This document shows positions 1-7,293 of a stretch of DNA of 11,237 nt, piece after piece. A program made the position numbers and the translations under genes. Source of the DNA: Actinomycetes bacterium (GTDB lineage: Bacteria > Actinomycetota > Actinomycetes > Propionibacteriales > Propionibacteriaceae). Within the stretch, counting starts at the first letter, position 1; every line of letters starts with the position of its first letter. The stretch spans positions 1 through 11,237 of the forward strand of contig JAJYQH010000116.1 of the NCBI GenBank assembly GCA_021794705.1, given 5' to 3'. The notes under the pieces are model-generated. The model searched no databases and was not told where the DNA came from. It saw nothing but the letters and a program-made list of their open reading frames with translations.

Positions 1-275
1 TCATCCTGCCGCTCATGGTGCCGGCCATCGCGACGACGACGATCTTCACCTTCATCTGGACCTGGAACGACTTCTTCCAGTCGCTCATCTACCTCACCCG
101 GCCGGCCAACTTCACCGTGCCGCTCGCCCTCAACTCGTTCCTCGACACGACGAGCGGGTCGGACTGGGGGAGCATGTTCGCGATGAGTGTCCTCTCGCTC
201 GTCCCGGTCTTCCTCGCCTTCCTGTTCGGCCAGCGCTTCCTCGTCCGAGGTATCGCCACCACCGGCATCAAGTGA
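1..275 (+). CDS. Sugar ABC transporter permease, MalG/CUT1 type, C-terminal part
   Basis: This is the last 90 or so codons of an inner-membrane permease of a carbohydrate ABC importer. The reading frame enters from outside the window and ends with TGA at 273-275. The visible part opens with ILPLMVPAI, which looks like the end of the EAA coupling loop that contacts the ATPase. A membrane segment rich in Thr, Ile, Phe and Trp follows, containing the WNDFF motif typical of MalG-like CUT1 permeases. Then come an extracytoplasmic stretch (NFTVPLALNSF) and a last membrane segment (roughly MSVLSLVPVFLAFLFGQ). The tail RFLVRGIATTGIK is characteristic, since CUT1 permeases usually end in a G-A/T-x-K-G or similar motif. 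The following oxidoreductase starts 35 bases downstream on the same strand, so this is probably the end of a transporter operon whose substrate-binding protein and first permease lie upstream. The transported sugar cannot be read from this fragment. Confidence 0.93.
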   Translation, partial: ILPLMVPAIATTTIFTFIWTWNDFFQSLIYLTRPANFTVPLALNSFLDTTSGSDWGSMFAMSVLSLVPVFLAFLFGQRFLVRGIATTGIK

Positions 276-281
276 TCACTT
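270..281. repeat. Perfect 12-bp palindrome over the permease stop codon
   Basis: AAGTGATCACTT is a perfect inverted repeat. It is AT-rich against a very GC-rich background and spans the permease stop codon (273-275). It ends 29 bases before the next start. No T-run or hairpin loop suggests a terminator. It could be a regulator half-site pair or a chance palindrome, because half of it is constrained by coding sequence. Confidence 0.4.
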
Positions 282-293
282 CCCGACCCTGAC

Positions 294-301
294 AGAAAGG
301 A
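294..301 (+). promoter_or_regulatory. Ribosome binding site for the Gfo/Idh/MocA gene
   Basis: AGAAAGGA lies nine bases before the ATG at 311. It supports that start and independent translation after the 35-base gap from the permease gene. I see no -10/-35 pair in the gap, so co-transcription with the transporter is likely. Confidence 0.6.
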
Positions 302-310
302 CCCCGCTCG

Positions 311-1630
311 ATGCGCCGCTACGGCCTCATCGGTACCGGACACCGCGCCCAGATGTACACCGACGCCATCGGAGGTGCGCACCGCGATCGGGCCACCCTG
401 GTCGCCTTCGCCGACACCAACCCCGGACGAATGGCCCACCACCAGAAGCGGATGAGTGAGGAGTGGGGCTACGCGCCCGACGCCATCGCCACCTACGGGC
501 CCGACGACGTCGAGACGATGATCGCCGACCAGCGACTCGACCGGGTGATCATCACCAGCCCCGACTACACCCACGCGGGGATGATCATCCGGGCCCTCCG
601 GGCGGGCGTTGACGTGGTCGTGGAGAAGCCGCTGACGATCGACGCTCCCTCGGCGAAGAGCATCGTCGACGCGGTGCGCGAGACCGGCCACCAGGTGGTG
701 GTGACGTTCAACTACCGCTACTCGCCGCGCAACTCCGCCCTCAAGGAGCTCATCCAGAGCGGGCGGATCGGAACGGTGCTGTCGGTGACCTTCGAGTGGG
801 TGCTCGACACCGCACACGGCGCCGACTACTTCCGCCGCTGGCACCGGGACAAGAAGAACTCCGGTGGCCTGCTCATCCACAAGGCGTCCCACCACTTCGA
901 CCTCGTGAACTGGTGGATCAGCGACATCCCGCAGCGGATCTACGCGAGTGGTGGCGTCCGGTTCTACGGGTCGGAGAACGCGGACGCCCGCGGCCTCGGC
1001 CCGCGCCCGGAGCGGGGGACCCACGACGGACCGCACGGACCGTTCGAGCTCGACCTCCGCGACGACCCGCGACTGAAGGCGCTGTACCTCGACAACGAGC
1101 AGTTCGACGGCTACCGGCGCGACCAGGACGTCTTCGGGCCCGGAGTGACCACCGAGGACAACCTCGCGGTGATCGTCGACTACCAGGGCGGCCCCACGCT
1201 GAGCTACGCCCTCAACGCCCACTCGCCGTGGGAGGGTTACCGGGTGGCGGTCAACGGCACCGAGGGGCGCGCCGAACTCGAGGTGGTCGAGCGGGCCGCG
1301 GTGCTGCTCGACCAGGGGGCCGCGGTCGTCGACCCGTCGGCCCGCCCGGACGCGGTCGGCGGGCGGCAGAAGGGCGAACGGCTGGTGCTGCAGCGGCACT
1401 GGGAGGAGGCCCAGGAGGTGCCGATCCCCGAGGGCGAGGGCGCGCACGGAGGCGGCGACGCGCTGCTGCTCAACGACGTGTTCGTCGGCCCGGGCGACGA
1501 CCCGCTGGGGCGGCCGTCGGACTACATCGACGGGCTCCGGGCGATCTCGGTGGGTATCTGCGGCAACCGGTCGATCGCGACCGGGCTGCCGGTGACGCCG
1601 GCGTCCCTCGGTCTCGATCTGTCCCGCTGA
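311..1630 (+). CDS. Gfo/Idh/MocA family NAD(P)-dependent oxidoreductase
   Basis: This 439-residue cytoplasmic oxidoreductase is expected to oxidise or reduce a hydroxyl group of a sugar, cyclitol or glycoside using NAD(P). The N-terminal Rossmann fold starts at once with YGLIGTGHRA (residues 4-13). VVEKPL carries the family's E-K-P motif at 105-107, where the lysine is a conserved active-site and cofactor-contact residue. The C-terminal substrate domain includes TFNYRYSP (about 136-143) and KASHHFD, with Lys191, His195 and Asp197 in the position of the family's catalytic K/H/D set. Length is at the upper end for the family, with an insertion at roughly 220-260 (PERGTHDGPHGPFELD and what follows). 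It follows the sugar permease, and the esterase gene begins three bases after its stop, so the three probably form one operon. The substrate is not identifiable. A 3-dehydrogenase acting on an imported glycoside, like rhizobial ThuB, is one possibility. Confidence 0.93.
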   Translation: MRRYGLIGTGHRAQMYTDAIGGAHRDRATLVAFADTNPGRMAHHQKRMSEEWGYAPDAIATYGPDDVETMIADQRLDRVIITSPDYTHAGMIIRALRAGVDVVVEKPLTIDAPSAKSIVDAVRETGHQVVVTFNYRYSPRNSALKELIQSGRIGTVLSVTFEWVLDTAHGADYFRRWHRDKKNSGGLLIHKASHHFDLVNWWISDIPQRIYASGGVRFYGSENADARGLGPRPERGTHDGPHGPFELDLRDDPRLKALYLDNEQFDGYRRDQDVFGPGVTTEDNLAVIVDYQGGPTLSYALNAHSPWEGYRVAVNGTEGRAELEVVERAAVLLDQGAAVVDPSARPDAVGGRQKGERLVLQRHWEEAQEVPIPEGEGAHGGGDALLLNDVFVGPGDDPLGRPSDYIDGLRAISVGICGNRSIATGLPVTPASLGLDLSR

Positions 1631-1633
1631 GCC

Positions 1634-2722
1634 GTGCCGGACCTGTCTGGCACGTTCGCCGACCCGATCGCCGGCTATCACGACTGGCCGGCCTTCCTCG
1701 ACGGCGCGGGCCTCGCGCCCGGGCCGGAGGTGCTTCCGGGTGCGGCCGCGCTGCTCGGCGTGCCCCGGCCGCTGCCGGTGGGCGAGGTGCGTCGCGAGCG
1801 GCCCGTGGTCGTGGGCCGGGTCGCGCACACCCGGCTGTCGTGGTCGGTCGGCTTCGGCCCCGACATGGGGGCGTGGCTCTGCCATCCCGTGGACGCCGAC
1901 CCGGCCCGGCTTCCGGGAGTGTTGTACCTGCCCTCGCACGGCGGTCTCAAGGGGGTCGGCGCCGAGCGGCTGCTCGACCTGCCCGACCTGCCCGGGTGGT
2001 TGCTCGCCTACCGGAGGGCCGAGGGCGGCCGGGGGGCGGCGTCCGCCCTCGCCGCCCGCGGGGCCACGGTCGTCGTGCCCGACTCCTTCACGTGGGGGGC
2101 GCGCCGCTTCGACCTGCGTCCGCCGGACGGGGTGCGCCCAGACCACGCGACGTTCGAGGCGCTGGCGGCCGCGCACGAGGACGTCCTCGCGAAGTACTGC
2201 CTCGACCTCGGCACCACCTATGCCGGGATGGTGGCCCACGACGACCTCTCGGCGCTGCAGGTGCTGCGACGGCTCGCCGGTCCGGGGGAGATCGGCGTCA
2301 TCGGGTTCTCCGGTGGCGGGGGGCGGGCGGCGGCGCTGGGAGCCCTTGCGCCGGCCGTCGGGACGGTGGTGATCGCCGGGATGATGTCCACCCTGCGCTC
2401 GCTCGTCCCGGCGCACACCGGGCGGCACTCCTGGCTGCTGCACGTGCCGGGGCTCGCCTCCGGCCACGACCTGCCCGGGCTCGCCGCGGCCGCTCGCCGG
2501 CACCGGCTCATGGTGGTCTACGGCGAGGCCGACCCGCTGTTCCCCCTCGGCGGCATGAGGGCGGCGGACGCGGCGCTCGTCGAGGCCTTCCGCGGCGCGA
2601 GCGGGGAGTACCGCGGGGTGTGGCACCCGGGCGGCCACGAGTTCGGCGTCGCCCAGCAGGAGGCAGCCTTCGACTTCCTCCTCGGGCGGTCGGACGCCGG
2701 CACCCCGAGCTCAGCCGGTTGA
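1634..2722 (+). CDS. Alpha/beta hydrolase, acetylxylan-esterase-like
   Basis: This is a 362-residue alpha/beta-hydrolase-fold protein, probably a carbohydrate ester hydrolase removing acyl groups from an imported sugar. The nucleophile elbow is GFSGGG with Ser226. The likely acid is Asp300 in GEADPLF, and the likely base is His335 in GGHEFG, giving a complete Ser-Asp-His triad in the right order. VLYLPSHGG (about 97-105) would form the oxyanion-hole strand and turn. YAGMVAHDDLSAL (about 196-208) resembles the GM-xx-DDLRAL helix before the nucleophile in Abhydrolase_7/acetylxylan-esterase-like proteins. There is no signal peptide, so it acts in the cytoplasm. The start is GTG three bases after the oxidoreductase stop, with no convincing Shine-Dalgarno sequence; translation probably relies on coupling. 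No alternative start keeps the N-terminal region, since the next in-frame ATG is more than 200 bases on. The 3' end overlaps the convergent glycoside hydrolase gene by 12 bases. A dienelactone-hydrolase-like role is the main alternative. Confidence 0.82.
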   Translation: MPDLSGTFADPIAGYHDWPAFLDGAGLAPGPEVLPGAAALLGVPRPLPVGEVRRERPVVVGRVAHTRLSWSVGFGPDMGAWLCHPVDADPARLPGVLYLPSHGGLKGVGAERLLDLPDLPGWLLAYRRAEGGRGAASALAARGATVVVPDSFTWGARRFDLRPPDGVRPDHATFEALAAAHEDVLAKYCLDLGTTYAGMVAHDDLSALQVLRRLAGPGEIGVIGFSGGGGRAAALGALAPAVGTVVIAGMMSTLRSLVPAHTGRHSWLLHVPGLASGHDLPGLAAAARRHRLMVVYGEADPLFPLGGMRAADAALVEAFRGASGEYRGVWHPGGHEFGVAQQEAAFDFLLGRSDAGTPSSAG

Positions 2723-5041
2723 GGTCAACCGGACCGGTCCGAGGAGACCCGAGGGACGCAGCGCGCCCTCCCAGTGGTTGGCGCTGGAGTTGGTCACCAC
2801 GACCTCGAGCCGGTTCCCGCCCGCCCTGGTGAGCGAGGCGTCGACCCGGCACTGGTAGGGGGCCCAGAACAGGTGCGCGACCGTGCGGTCGTTGAGCCGC
2901 ACCTCCGCCAGCTCGCCGACCCGGCCGAGGTCGAGCCGCAGGTCGGCGGGGGCCGCCAGCTCGAAGGTGGCCGCATACGTCGCCGACCCCGCCGCCGTCT
3001 CCAGGTCTGCACGCTCGGTCCAGTCGCCGAGGCCGTCCGGGACGGCCGGCAGGCCGTCGGCGGTGACCGTGAAGGGGGAGAGGGGCACGTCGCGCCATGC
3101 GGGGGAGTCGTCCTCGGGCGCCGACGGCGCCGTGCGGTCGGAGCGCACCAGCCACAGCGATCCGCGCCGTGGCAGGTCGACGCGGAGGGCCGTCGAGGCG
3201 ACACGGCCGGTCCAGGGGTCCCAGACGTCGACGCCCACGGTGTCCAGGGTGATCGGTTCCTCGCCCTCGTTCGTCACGAGAGCGGCCGCGCGGCCGAGGA
3301 GCGTCCCTGGTCGCATCCGGAGGTCGTCGCGGCGTCCGGCCGACAGGGCCAGCCAGTCCGGGGCGAGGTCCCCGAGGGTGGCCGGGTCGGTTGTCGTCCG
3401 GACGCCGGCGGCCTCGAGCCGGCCCGCGGCGGGATGCGACACCGACGCGCCGGGAACCAGCACCGCGTCGAACCGCACGTCGCCCGCGAGGGGACGCGGG
3501 TGCGACGGGTCGCTCGTGTCGACTCCCAGGTCCTCGGCCGGGACGTAGGCGAACGGCACCTGGTGCTGGTAGAGCCACACGACGTCCTCGTCGGGCGCGG
3601 TGTCGTCCGCGACGAGCACCGCGACGCCCGGCGTCTCGACGAGGGTCCGGTTGAGCAGGGTCATCCGGGCGAGGTAGCGCAGCACGACCGGCAGGCGCGG
3701 CCACCAGGCGTTGTGCCACCCGACGTCCGGCTCGCTCTCGTAGGCCCGGTTCCCCCGCACCGAGGAGAAGACGGCGTGCAGGAGGAAGTCGGTGATGCCG
3801 CGCACCGCGCTCCAGTCCGCCAGCCATTTCACCTCGTCGAGGCTCAGCCGCCAGCCGTAGGCGCCGAAGATCTCGGTGACGCTGCGGTCGCGACCCCGCA
3901 GCAGCCGGGCGCTGCCGGCGTCCCGGGGCGCGACGCTCTGGTCGCCGTGCAGCGCGGTCTCACCGGGGAGCACCCACCGCCAGATCGTGTCCTGGCCGGG
4001 CCAGGTGAACGTGTCGAGCGCCCGCAGCTCGTCGGCCCGCATCGGGTGGCCGGTGAGTGCGAGGCCGTGCTCGTCGCACCACGCGCGGTGGGTGCCGTAG
4101 TAGACCTCCGCCACCCGGCGCGAGACCGCCTCCGCGAGCAGGGCGCGCACGTCGCCGCCCTCGGGCTCCCACAGCAGGGCGAGCCGGGGGAGGATCTCGT
4201 CGGGGGACCTTCCGCCGAGCCGGGCGAGGTCGTGCTCGAGGCCGGGCGTCCACGGGAAGGAGTCGGGCCGGGGACCGCGGCCGTCGACGCTCGGCTCGTC
4301 GGTGAACAATCCCACGACGGTGGTGCCGAGCCAGGGGGCGAGGTGGTGGGCGTAGCCGTCGTGCGTGAGCCGGCGGAAGCAGGCGACGGCGTCGGGATTC
4401 ATGAGGTCGGCGGCGGCCGGGGCGAGGGGGGAGCCGTCGTCCTGGTGGGCGTGCGCGCCGCGGATGGTGCCGCCGCTCGGGCTGTCGAAGACCGCCACCA
4501 CCCGGTGCCTGCCGGGGGTGTCGAGCCGGACGAGACCCCGCTCGTCGACGCCCCCCGCGCGGACGCCGTCGGGGCCGAGGACGACGGTGGCCAGCCGGCG
4601 GTCCCACAGCCCGCGGCCGAGCGTGGGCCGGGCGTAGCGCACCTCGCCGGCACCGACCTCGACGACCTGCTCGGCCCGGACGAGGCAGCGGGCGGCGAAC
4701 TCCGGGTTCTCCGCGACGACCGCGCCGTTGGCCGACCCCGACGGGTAGCTGGCCTCGTCGTAGAGGACGACCTGGAGGCCGAGGCGCTCGCAGGTGGCGG
4801 CGACGTGGCGCATGAGATCCCACCAGCGGGGGGTGAGGTAGCCGACGGCGGGGTCGAGCCCGATCCGGCCGTGGGGCACGATCGTGCCGAACCCGGCCCC
4901 GGCCATCCGCGACAGGTCGGCGTCGATGATCGCCTCGTCGAGGGCGTCGTTGAGGAACCAGAAGACCCAGGGCCGCACGTCGCCCCCCGGGTCGGCGAAG
5001 CGGGCGGCGAGGGTGCCGGGGGCCGAGTCGGACGCCGTCAT
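2711..5041 (-). CDS. GH106-like glycoside hydrolase (putative alpha-L-rhamnosidase relative), cytoplasmic
   Basis: This 776-residue protein has the hallmarks of the large GH106-like group often annotated as glycosyl hydrolase or alpha-L-rhamnosidase. Near the N-terminus is PWVFWFLND (24-32), then ADLSRMAGAGFG (41-52), YLTPRWW (68-74) and LYDEASYPSG (93-102). FTDEP sits at 246-250. Asp/Glu residues in the YDE and TDEP motifs are candidates for the acid/base, but I cannot assign them firmly. SSVRG and RYLAR segments follow in the middle. The last 100 or so residues form a beta-sandwich of the galactose-binding type (LDLGRVGELAEVRLNDR, then NRLEVVVTNSSANHW). It is shorter than many GH106 enzymes and has no signal peptide, so it should cleave imported oligosaccharides inside the cell. 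Its ATG overlaps the stop of the preceding fusion gene (ATGA at 5041-5038), giving translational coupling. The start matches the first conserved motif well. Specificity for rhamnosides is inferred only from family resemblance and the nearby mutarotase. Confidence 0.83.
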   Translation of the reverse strand: MTASDSAPGTLAARFADPGGDVRPWVFWFLNDALDEAIIDADLSRMAGAGFGTIVPHGRIGLDPAVGYLTPRWWDLMRHVAATCERLGLQVVLYDEASYPSGSANGAVVAENPEFAARCLVRAEQVVEVGAGEVRYARPTLGRGLWDRRLATVVLGPDGVRAGGVDERGLVRLDTPGRHRVVAVFDSPSGGTIRGAHAHQDDGSPLAPAAADLMNPDAVACFRRLTHDGYAHHLAPWLGTTVVGLFTDEPSVDGRGPRPDSFPWTPGLEHDLARLGGRSPDEILPRLALLWEPEGGDVRALLAEAVSRRVAEVYYGTHRAWCDEHGLALTGHPMRADELRALDTFTWPGQDTIWRWVLPGETALHGDQSVAPRDAGSARLLRGRDRSVTEIFGAYGWRLSLDEVKWLADWSAVRGITDFLLHAVFSSVRGNRAYESEPDVGWHNAWWPRLPVVLRYLARMTLLNRTLVETPGVAVLVADDTAPDEDVVWLYQHQVPFAYVPAEDLGVDTSDPSHPRPLAGDVRFDAVLVPGASVSHPAAGRLEAAGVRTTTDPATLGDLAPDWLALSAGRRDDLRMRPGTLLGRAAALVTNEGEEPITLDTVGVDVWDPWTGRVASTALRVDLPRRGSLWLVRSDRTAPSAPEDDSPAWRDVPLSPFTVTADGLPAVPDGLGDWTERADLETAAGSATYAATFELAAPADLRLDLGRVGELAEVRLNDRTVAHLFWAPYQCRVDASLTRAGGNRLEVVVTNSSANHWEGALRPSGLLGPVRLTSTG

Positions 5042-7041
5042 CGGGCGGCGAGCCAGGGCAGGAAGTCCTCGGTGGTGAGCCGCCCGTCGGCGACGATCAG
5101 CCGGTAGCGCCGCCGCAGCGGTGCCGACACGGGCTCGCGCCAGGCGAGGGCGCTGCCGATCCCGTCCCACTCGCCGTGGCGGACGAACCACCGGTCGGTG
5201 GCCGAGGAGTCGTCGACGAACTGCATGACCAGGGTGGCCTCGCCTCCGGGGAACCGGCCGGCCCAGGCGACCCACGGCGCGTGTCTCCCGAAGACCGCCG
5301 CGTCGCCCTCGCCGAGCGGCGACCAGATCCGCACGTCCTCGCTGGGACGCAACCGCAGCTGGAACCCGCCGTAGCCGGCGTCCTCGCGCCCGTTGGTGCC
5401 GGGTCCGCCGAGGCGGATCTCGGCCGGGGACACCGGCTCGAGCGCGATGTCGGCGTCCAGCACCCACGCGGCGGGGGAGACCTGGCGCCATTCGAGGGTG
5501 CGGGTCTCGCGCAGGTCCACCGGCGGGATCGGCTCGCCGATCGGAGGCACGACCGGGCCGTGCCAGCGCAACTCCTCGACCAGGCGGCCCGGGGCGGCGT
5601 CCACGAAGCGGGTGTGGTCGATGCGCCCCTGGTCGCCGAGCCACGTGTAGCCGTGCCCGCGGACGTAGGTGCGCCCGCCCCAGAAGTTCACCCGGTTGAC
5701 GTCCTGCATGGTGAAGCCGAGCCCGCAGTGCCAGTCGTGGTCGGCGGGGTGGGTGTCGCTCACGACGACGCCGGACAGGGTGCGGATGGGGTGCAGGTAG
5801 GGGCGGGGACTGCTCAGCGGCACGATGTCGCTGCCGTCGGCCAGGTCCGCGACGACCCGGTCGCCGAGCTGCAGCGACGCGAGCGGACGCCGCGGGGTCC
5901 ACACGTCGACGGCCGCCTCGGACGCCCAGGGGGCGCCGGCTGATGCGAAGCCGTGGCCGTCGGCGAGCGCGGCGTCGATCCAGCCGTCGATGCCGTCGAT
6001 GACCGGGTGGGCGGCCTCGCCCTCGCCGACCCAGGTGACTCCGCTCGGACGGACCGGGAGGGGATCGGGACGGTCCTGGGTGGCCTCGAGCACCGCCATG
6101 AACCCGACGGTGTCGGCGAGCGGGACGAGCAGCGGGACGCCGGCGCGCAGGTGGTCGAGGAGGTTCTCGAGCAGGTCGATGCGCCCGAAGGTCTCCCGGG
6201 TCTCGCGGTCGCCGATCCGGATGACCAGCTCGTCGGTCGTGTAGGAGAACTCGGCACGCCCGCGGCTGCCCACGAGGGTGACGGTCGGGGGGAGCTGCTC
6301 GGGGGCGCAGAGGGTGAGGGCGGCACAGATGGGCGGGGCATCCCGGAGGTCGATCCGGACGAACGAGGTGTCGTCGGCCTCGATGTCGTGGGCGCGGTAG
6401 AGCTCCGTCGTCACCCGCTCGATGTCGTCGATGTGGTGGACGCCGGCAAGCGCGAAGGCGGTCGCGACGGCGTGGGCGAGCGGGTTGGTCACCACTCCGT
6501 CCGCGACCCGGCGGCCGTCGACCGTGCGGCGTCCGGCCCAGGGGGCCCGCTGGTAGTAGGCGCGGTCGCGCAGCCACGTGCCGCGGGCGTGGATGGCCTC
6601 GATGGTGCCGAGGGTGCCGTCGCGCATGAGCTCCCGCAGCCGGGGGATCGCCAGTGACCCGAGGCTCTGGAACCCCACCTGAACGCTGCGGCGGGTCTCC
6701 TTCTGCTGACGGAGCAGGGCCCAGAACTCTGCGAGCGAGGCGACCGGTGGCTTCTCGAGCATGACGTCGGCGCCCGCCGACATCGCGGCCCGTGCCATCG
6801 GCTCGTGCAGGCCGATCGGCGTGGCGATGCTCACCACCTCGGGACGGTGCTCGGCCAGCAGGGCGGCGAGGTCGGTGAACATCGGCACCCGGACGCCGTC
6901 GGGCGGCCCGGCGGGATCGGCGATCGCGACGAGCCGGGCCCGGCCGGCGTCCGACATCCGGGCGATCCGCTCGAGGTGGATCCTGCCGAATCCGTGGGCG
7001 CCCACCTGGGCGATGGTCACGACGGAATCCTGCGGCGACAC
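5038..7041 (-). CDS. Fusion of Gfo/Idh/MocA oxidoreductase with a DUF6807 (PmoA-like) domain
   Basis: This 667-residue protein has two parts. Residues 1 to about 345 are a Gfo/Idh/MocA oxidoreductase: VGAHGFG (13-19) is the nucleotide-binding turn, EKPP has Lys97, QVGFQSLG (121-128) opens the second domain, and His190 sits where the family's conserved histidine is expected. Residues about 375-667 resemble DUF6807, which is often labelled PmoA although no methane-oxidation role is implied. The key stretch there is DHDWHCGLGF, followed by VNFWGG, then GYGGFQLR and WVAWAGRF. DUF6807 has no established reaction that I know of; its sugar-cluster context suggests carbohydrate binding or modification. 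The GTG start at 7041 has AGGAGG four bases upstream. A longer reading frame extends to 7170, but its extra N-terminus lacks family similarity and crosses the promoter. The gene is first in a two-gene unit with the GH106-like hydrolase. The substrate is unknown. Confidence 0.85.
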   Translation of the reverse strand: MSPQDSVVTIAQVGAHGFGRIHLERIARMSDAGRARLVAIADPAGPPDGVRVPMFTDLAALLAEHRPEVVSIATPIGLHEPMARAAMSAGADVMLEKPPVASLAEFWALLRQQKETRRSVQVGFQSLGSLAIPRLRELMRDGTLGTIEAIHARGTWLRDRAYYQRAPWAGRRTVDGRRVADGVVTNPLAHAVATAFALAGVHHIDDIERVTTELYRAHDIEADDTSFVRIDLRDAPPICAALTLCAPEQLPPTVTLVGSRGRAEFSYTTDELVIRIGDRETRETFGRIDLLENLLDHLRAGVPLLVPLADTVGFMAVLEATQDRPDPLPVRPSGVTWVGEGEAAHPVIDGIDGWIDAALADGHGFASAGAPWASEAAVDVWTPRRPLASLQLGDRVVADLADGSDIVPLSSPRPYLHPIRTLSGVVVSDTHPADHDWHCGLGFTMQDVNRVNFWGGRTYVRGHGYTWLGDQGRIDHTRFVDAAPGRLVEELRWHGPVVPPIGEPIPPVDLRETRTLEWRQVSPAAWVLDADIALEPVSPAEIRLGGPGTNGREDAGYGGFQLRLRPSEDVRIWSPLGEGDAAVFGRHAPWVAWAGRFPGGEATLVMQFVDDSSATDRWFVRHGEWDGIGSALAWREPVSAPLRRRYRLIVADGRLTTEDFLPWLAAR

Positions 7042-7045
7042 GCGA

Positions 7046-7051
7046 CCTCCT
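7046..7051 (-). promoter_or_regulatory. Ribosome binding site deciding the GTG start of the fusion gene
   Basis: AGGAGG (read on the minus strand) lies four bases before GTG at 7041. The next GTG in frame, at 7020, is 25 bases from this site, and the longer upstream frame has no comparable signal. This fixes the start at 7041. Confidence 0.75.
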
Positions 7052-7062
7052 GGGCCGAAATG

Positions 7063-7076
7063 GGAATGCGCTTTCC
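7063..7076. promoter_or_regulatory. LacI-family-like operator
   Basis: GGAATGCGCTTTCC is a 14-bp inverted repeat around a central CG with one mismatched pair (7067/7072). The form G-G-A-A-x-G-C-G-C-x-T-T-C-C is typical of LacI/GalR-family operators, and in actinobacteria such sites sit at sugar-catabolic promoters. It falls just after the predicted transcription start of the fusion gene and before its ribosome binding site, a position suited to repression. No LacI-type gene lies in the window. Confidence 0.65.
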
Positions 7077-7084
7077 TCGCCCTG

Positions 7085-7113
7085 ACCCTACCGTGGTGCC
7101 CCCAACCCTGCAA
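7085..7113 (-). promoter_or_regulatory. Sigma-70-type promoter for the fusion/GH106-like unit
   Basis: On the minus strand, TTGCAG (7113-7108) and TAGGGT (7090-7085) are separated by 17 bases. The -35 matches TTGACA in four positions and the -10 keeps the key TA---T. Transcription would begin near 7078, directly beside the operator at 7063-7076. Confidence 0.55.
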
Positions 7114-7188
7114 CGGGTGCGGCGTCCCTGCGCGGCCGTTCCCGCGAAACCTGCACGCCCTGCCACACACACGCCCGCTCGAGGGGAG

Positions 7189-7211
7189 GGTGAATGGCAG
7201 GTGGGGTGAAT
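7189..7211 (+). repeat. Short direct repeat, GGTGAAT twice, 16-bp pitch
   Basis: GGTGAAT occurs at 7189-7195 and 7205-7211, with loosely similar flanks (GGCAGG and TTCGCAGG). It lies in the gap between the divergent fusion gene and thuA, about 95 bases before the thuA start. It could be a tandem regulator site. I found no clear -10/-35 pair for thuA next to it. Confidence 0.3.
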
Positions 7212-7293
7212 TTCGCAGGCGCCGGCGCGGACCGCGCGTGCGATGCGGCCGGGAGGGGCATCAGTGCGGCAGGATCGTGGGGTACCCGATCTC

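Noticed and set aside
89..2638. An 849-codon open frame on the minus strand opposite the oxidoreductase and esterase genes
   Set aside because: Its translation is Arg/Pro/Gly/Val-rich with no domain motifs. It mirrors the third-position GC bias of the real plus-strand genes.
796..2832. A 678-codon plus-strand frame overlapping two real genes
   Set aside because: Arg/Ala/Gly-rich low-complexity translation spanning two well-supported genes in other frames. It is a GC-bias shadow.
2774..5107. A 777-codon plus-strand frame antisense to the GH106-like gene
   Set aside because: Composition is typical of antisense shadow translation and lacks motifs, while the minus-strand gene has clear family signatures.
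5042..6577. Upstream extension of the GH106-like reading frame
   Set aside because: Residues before the ATG at 5041 are an Arg/Pro/Ala-rich shadow of the fusion gene. The conserved hydrolase motifs begin soon after 5041, and the ATGA coupling supports that start.
5038..7041. Reading the PmoA label as particulate methane monooxygenase
   Set aside because: DUF6807/PmoA in this sense is a soluble domain in sugar clusters. The protein has no membrane segments, and no pmoB or pmoC is nearby.
7042..7170. N-terminal extension of the fusion protein to 7170
   Set aside because: It would run through the promoter, operator and ribosome site, and its residues are not family-like. GTG at 7041 with AGGAGG is better.
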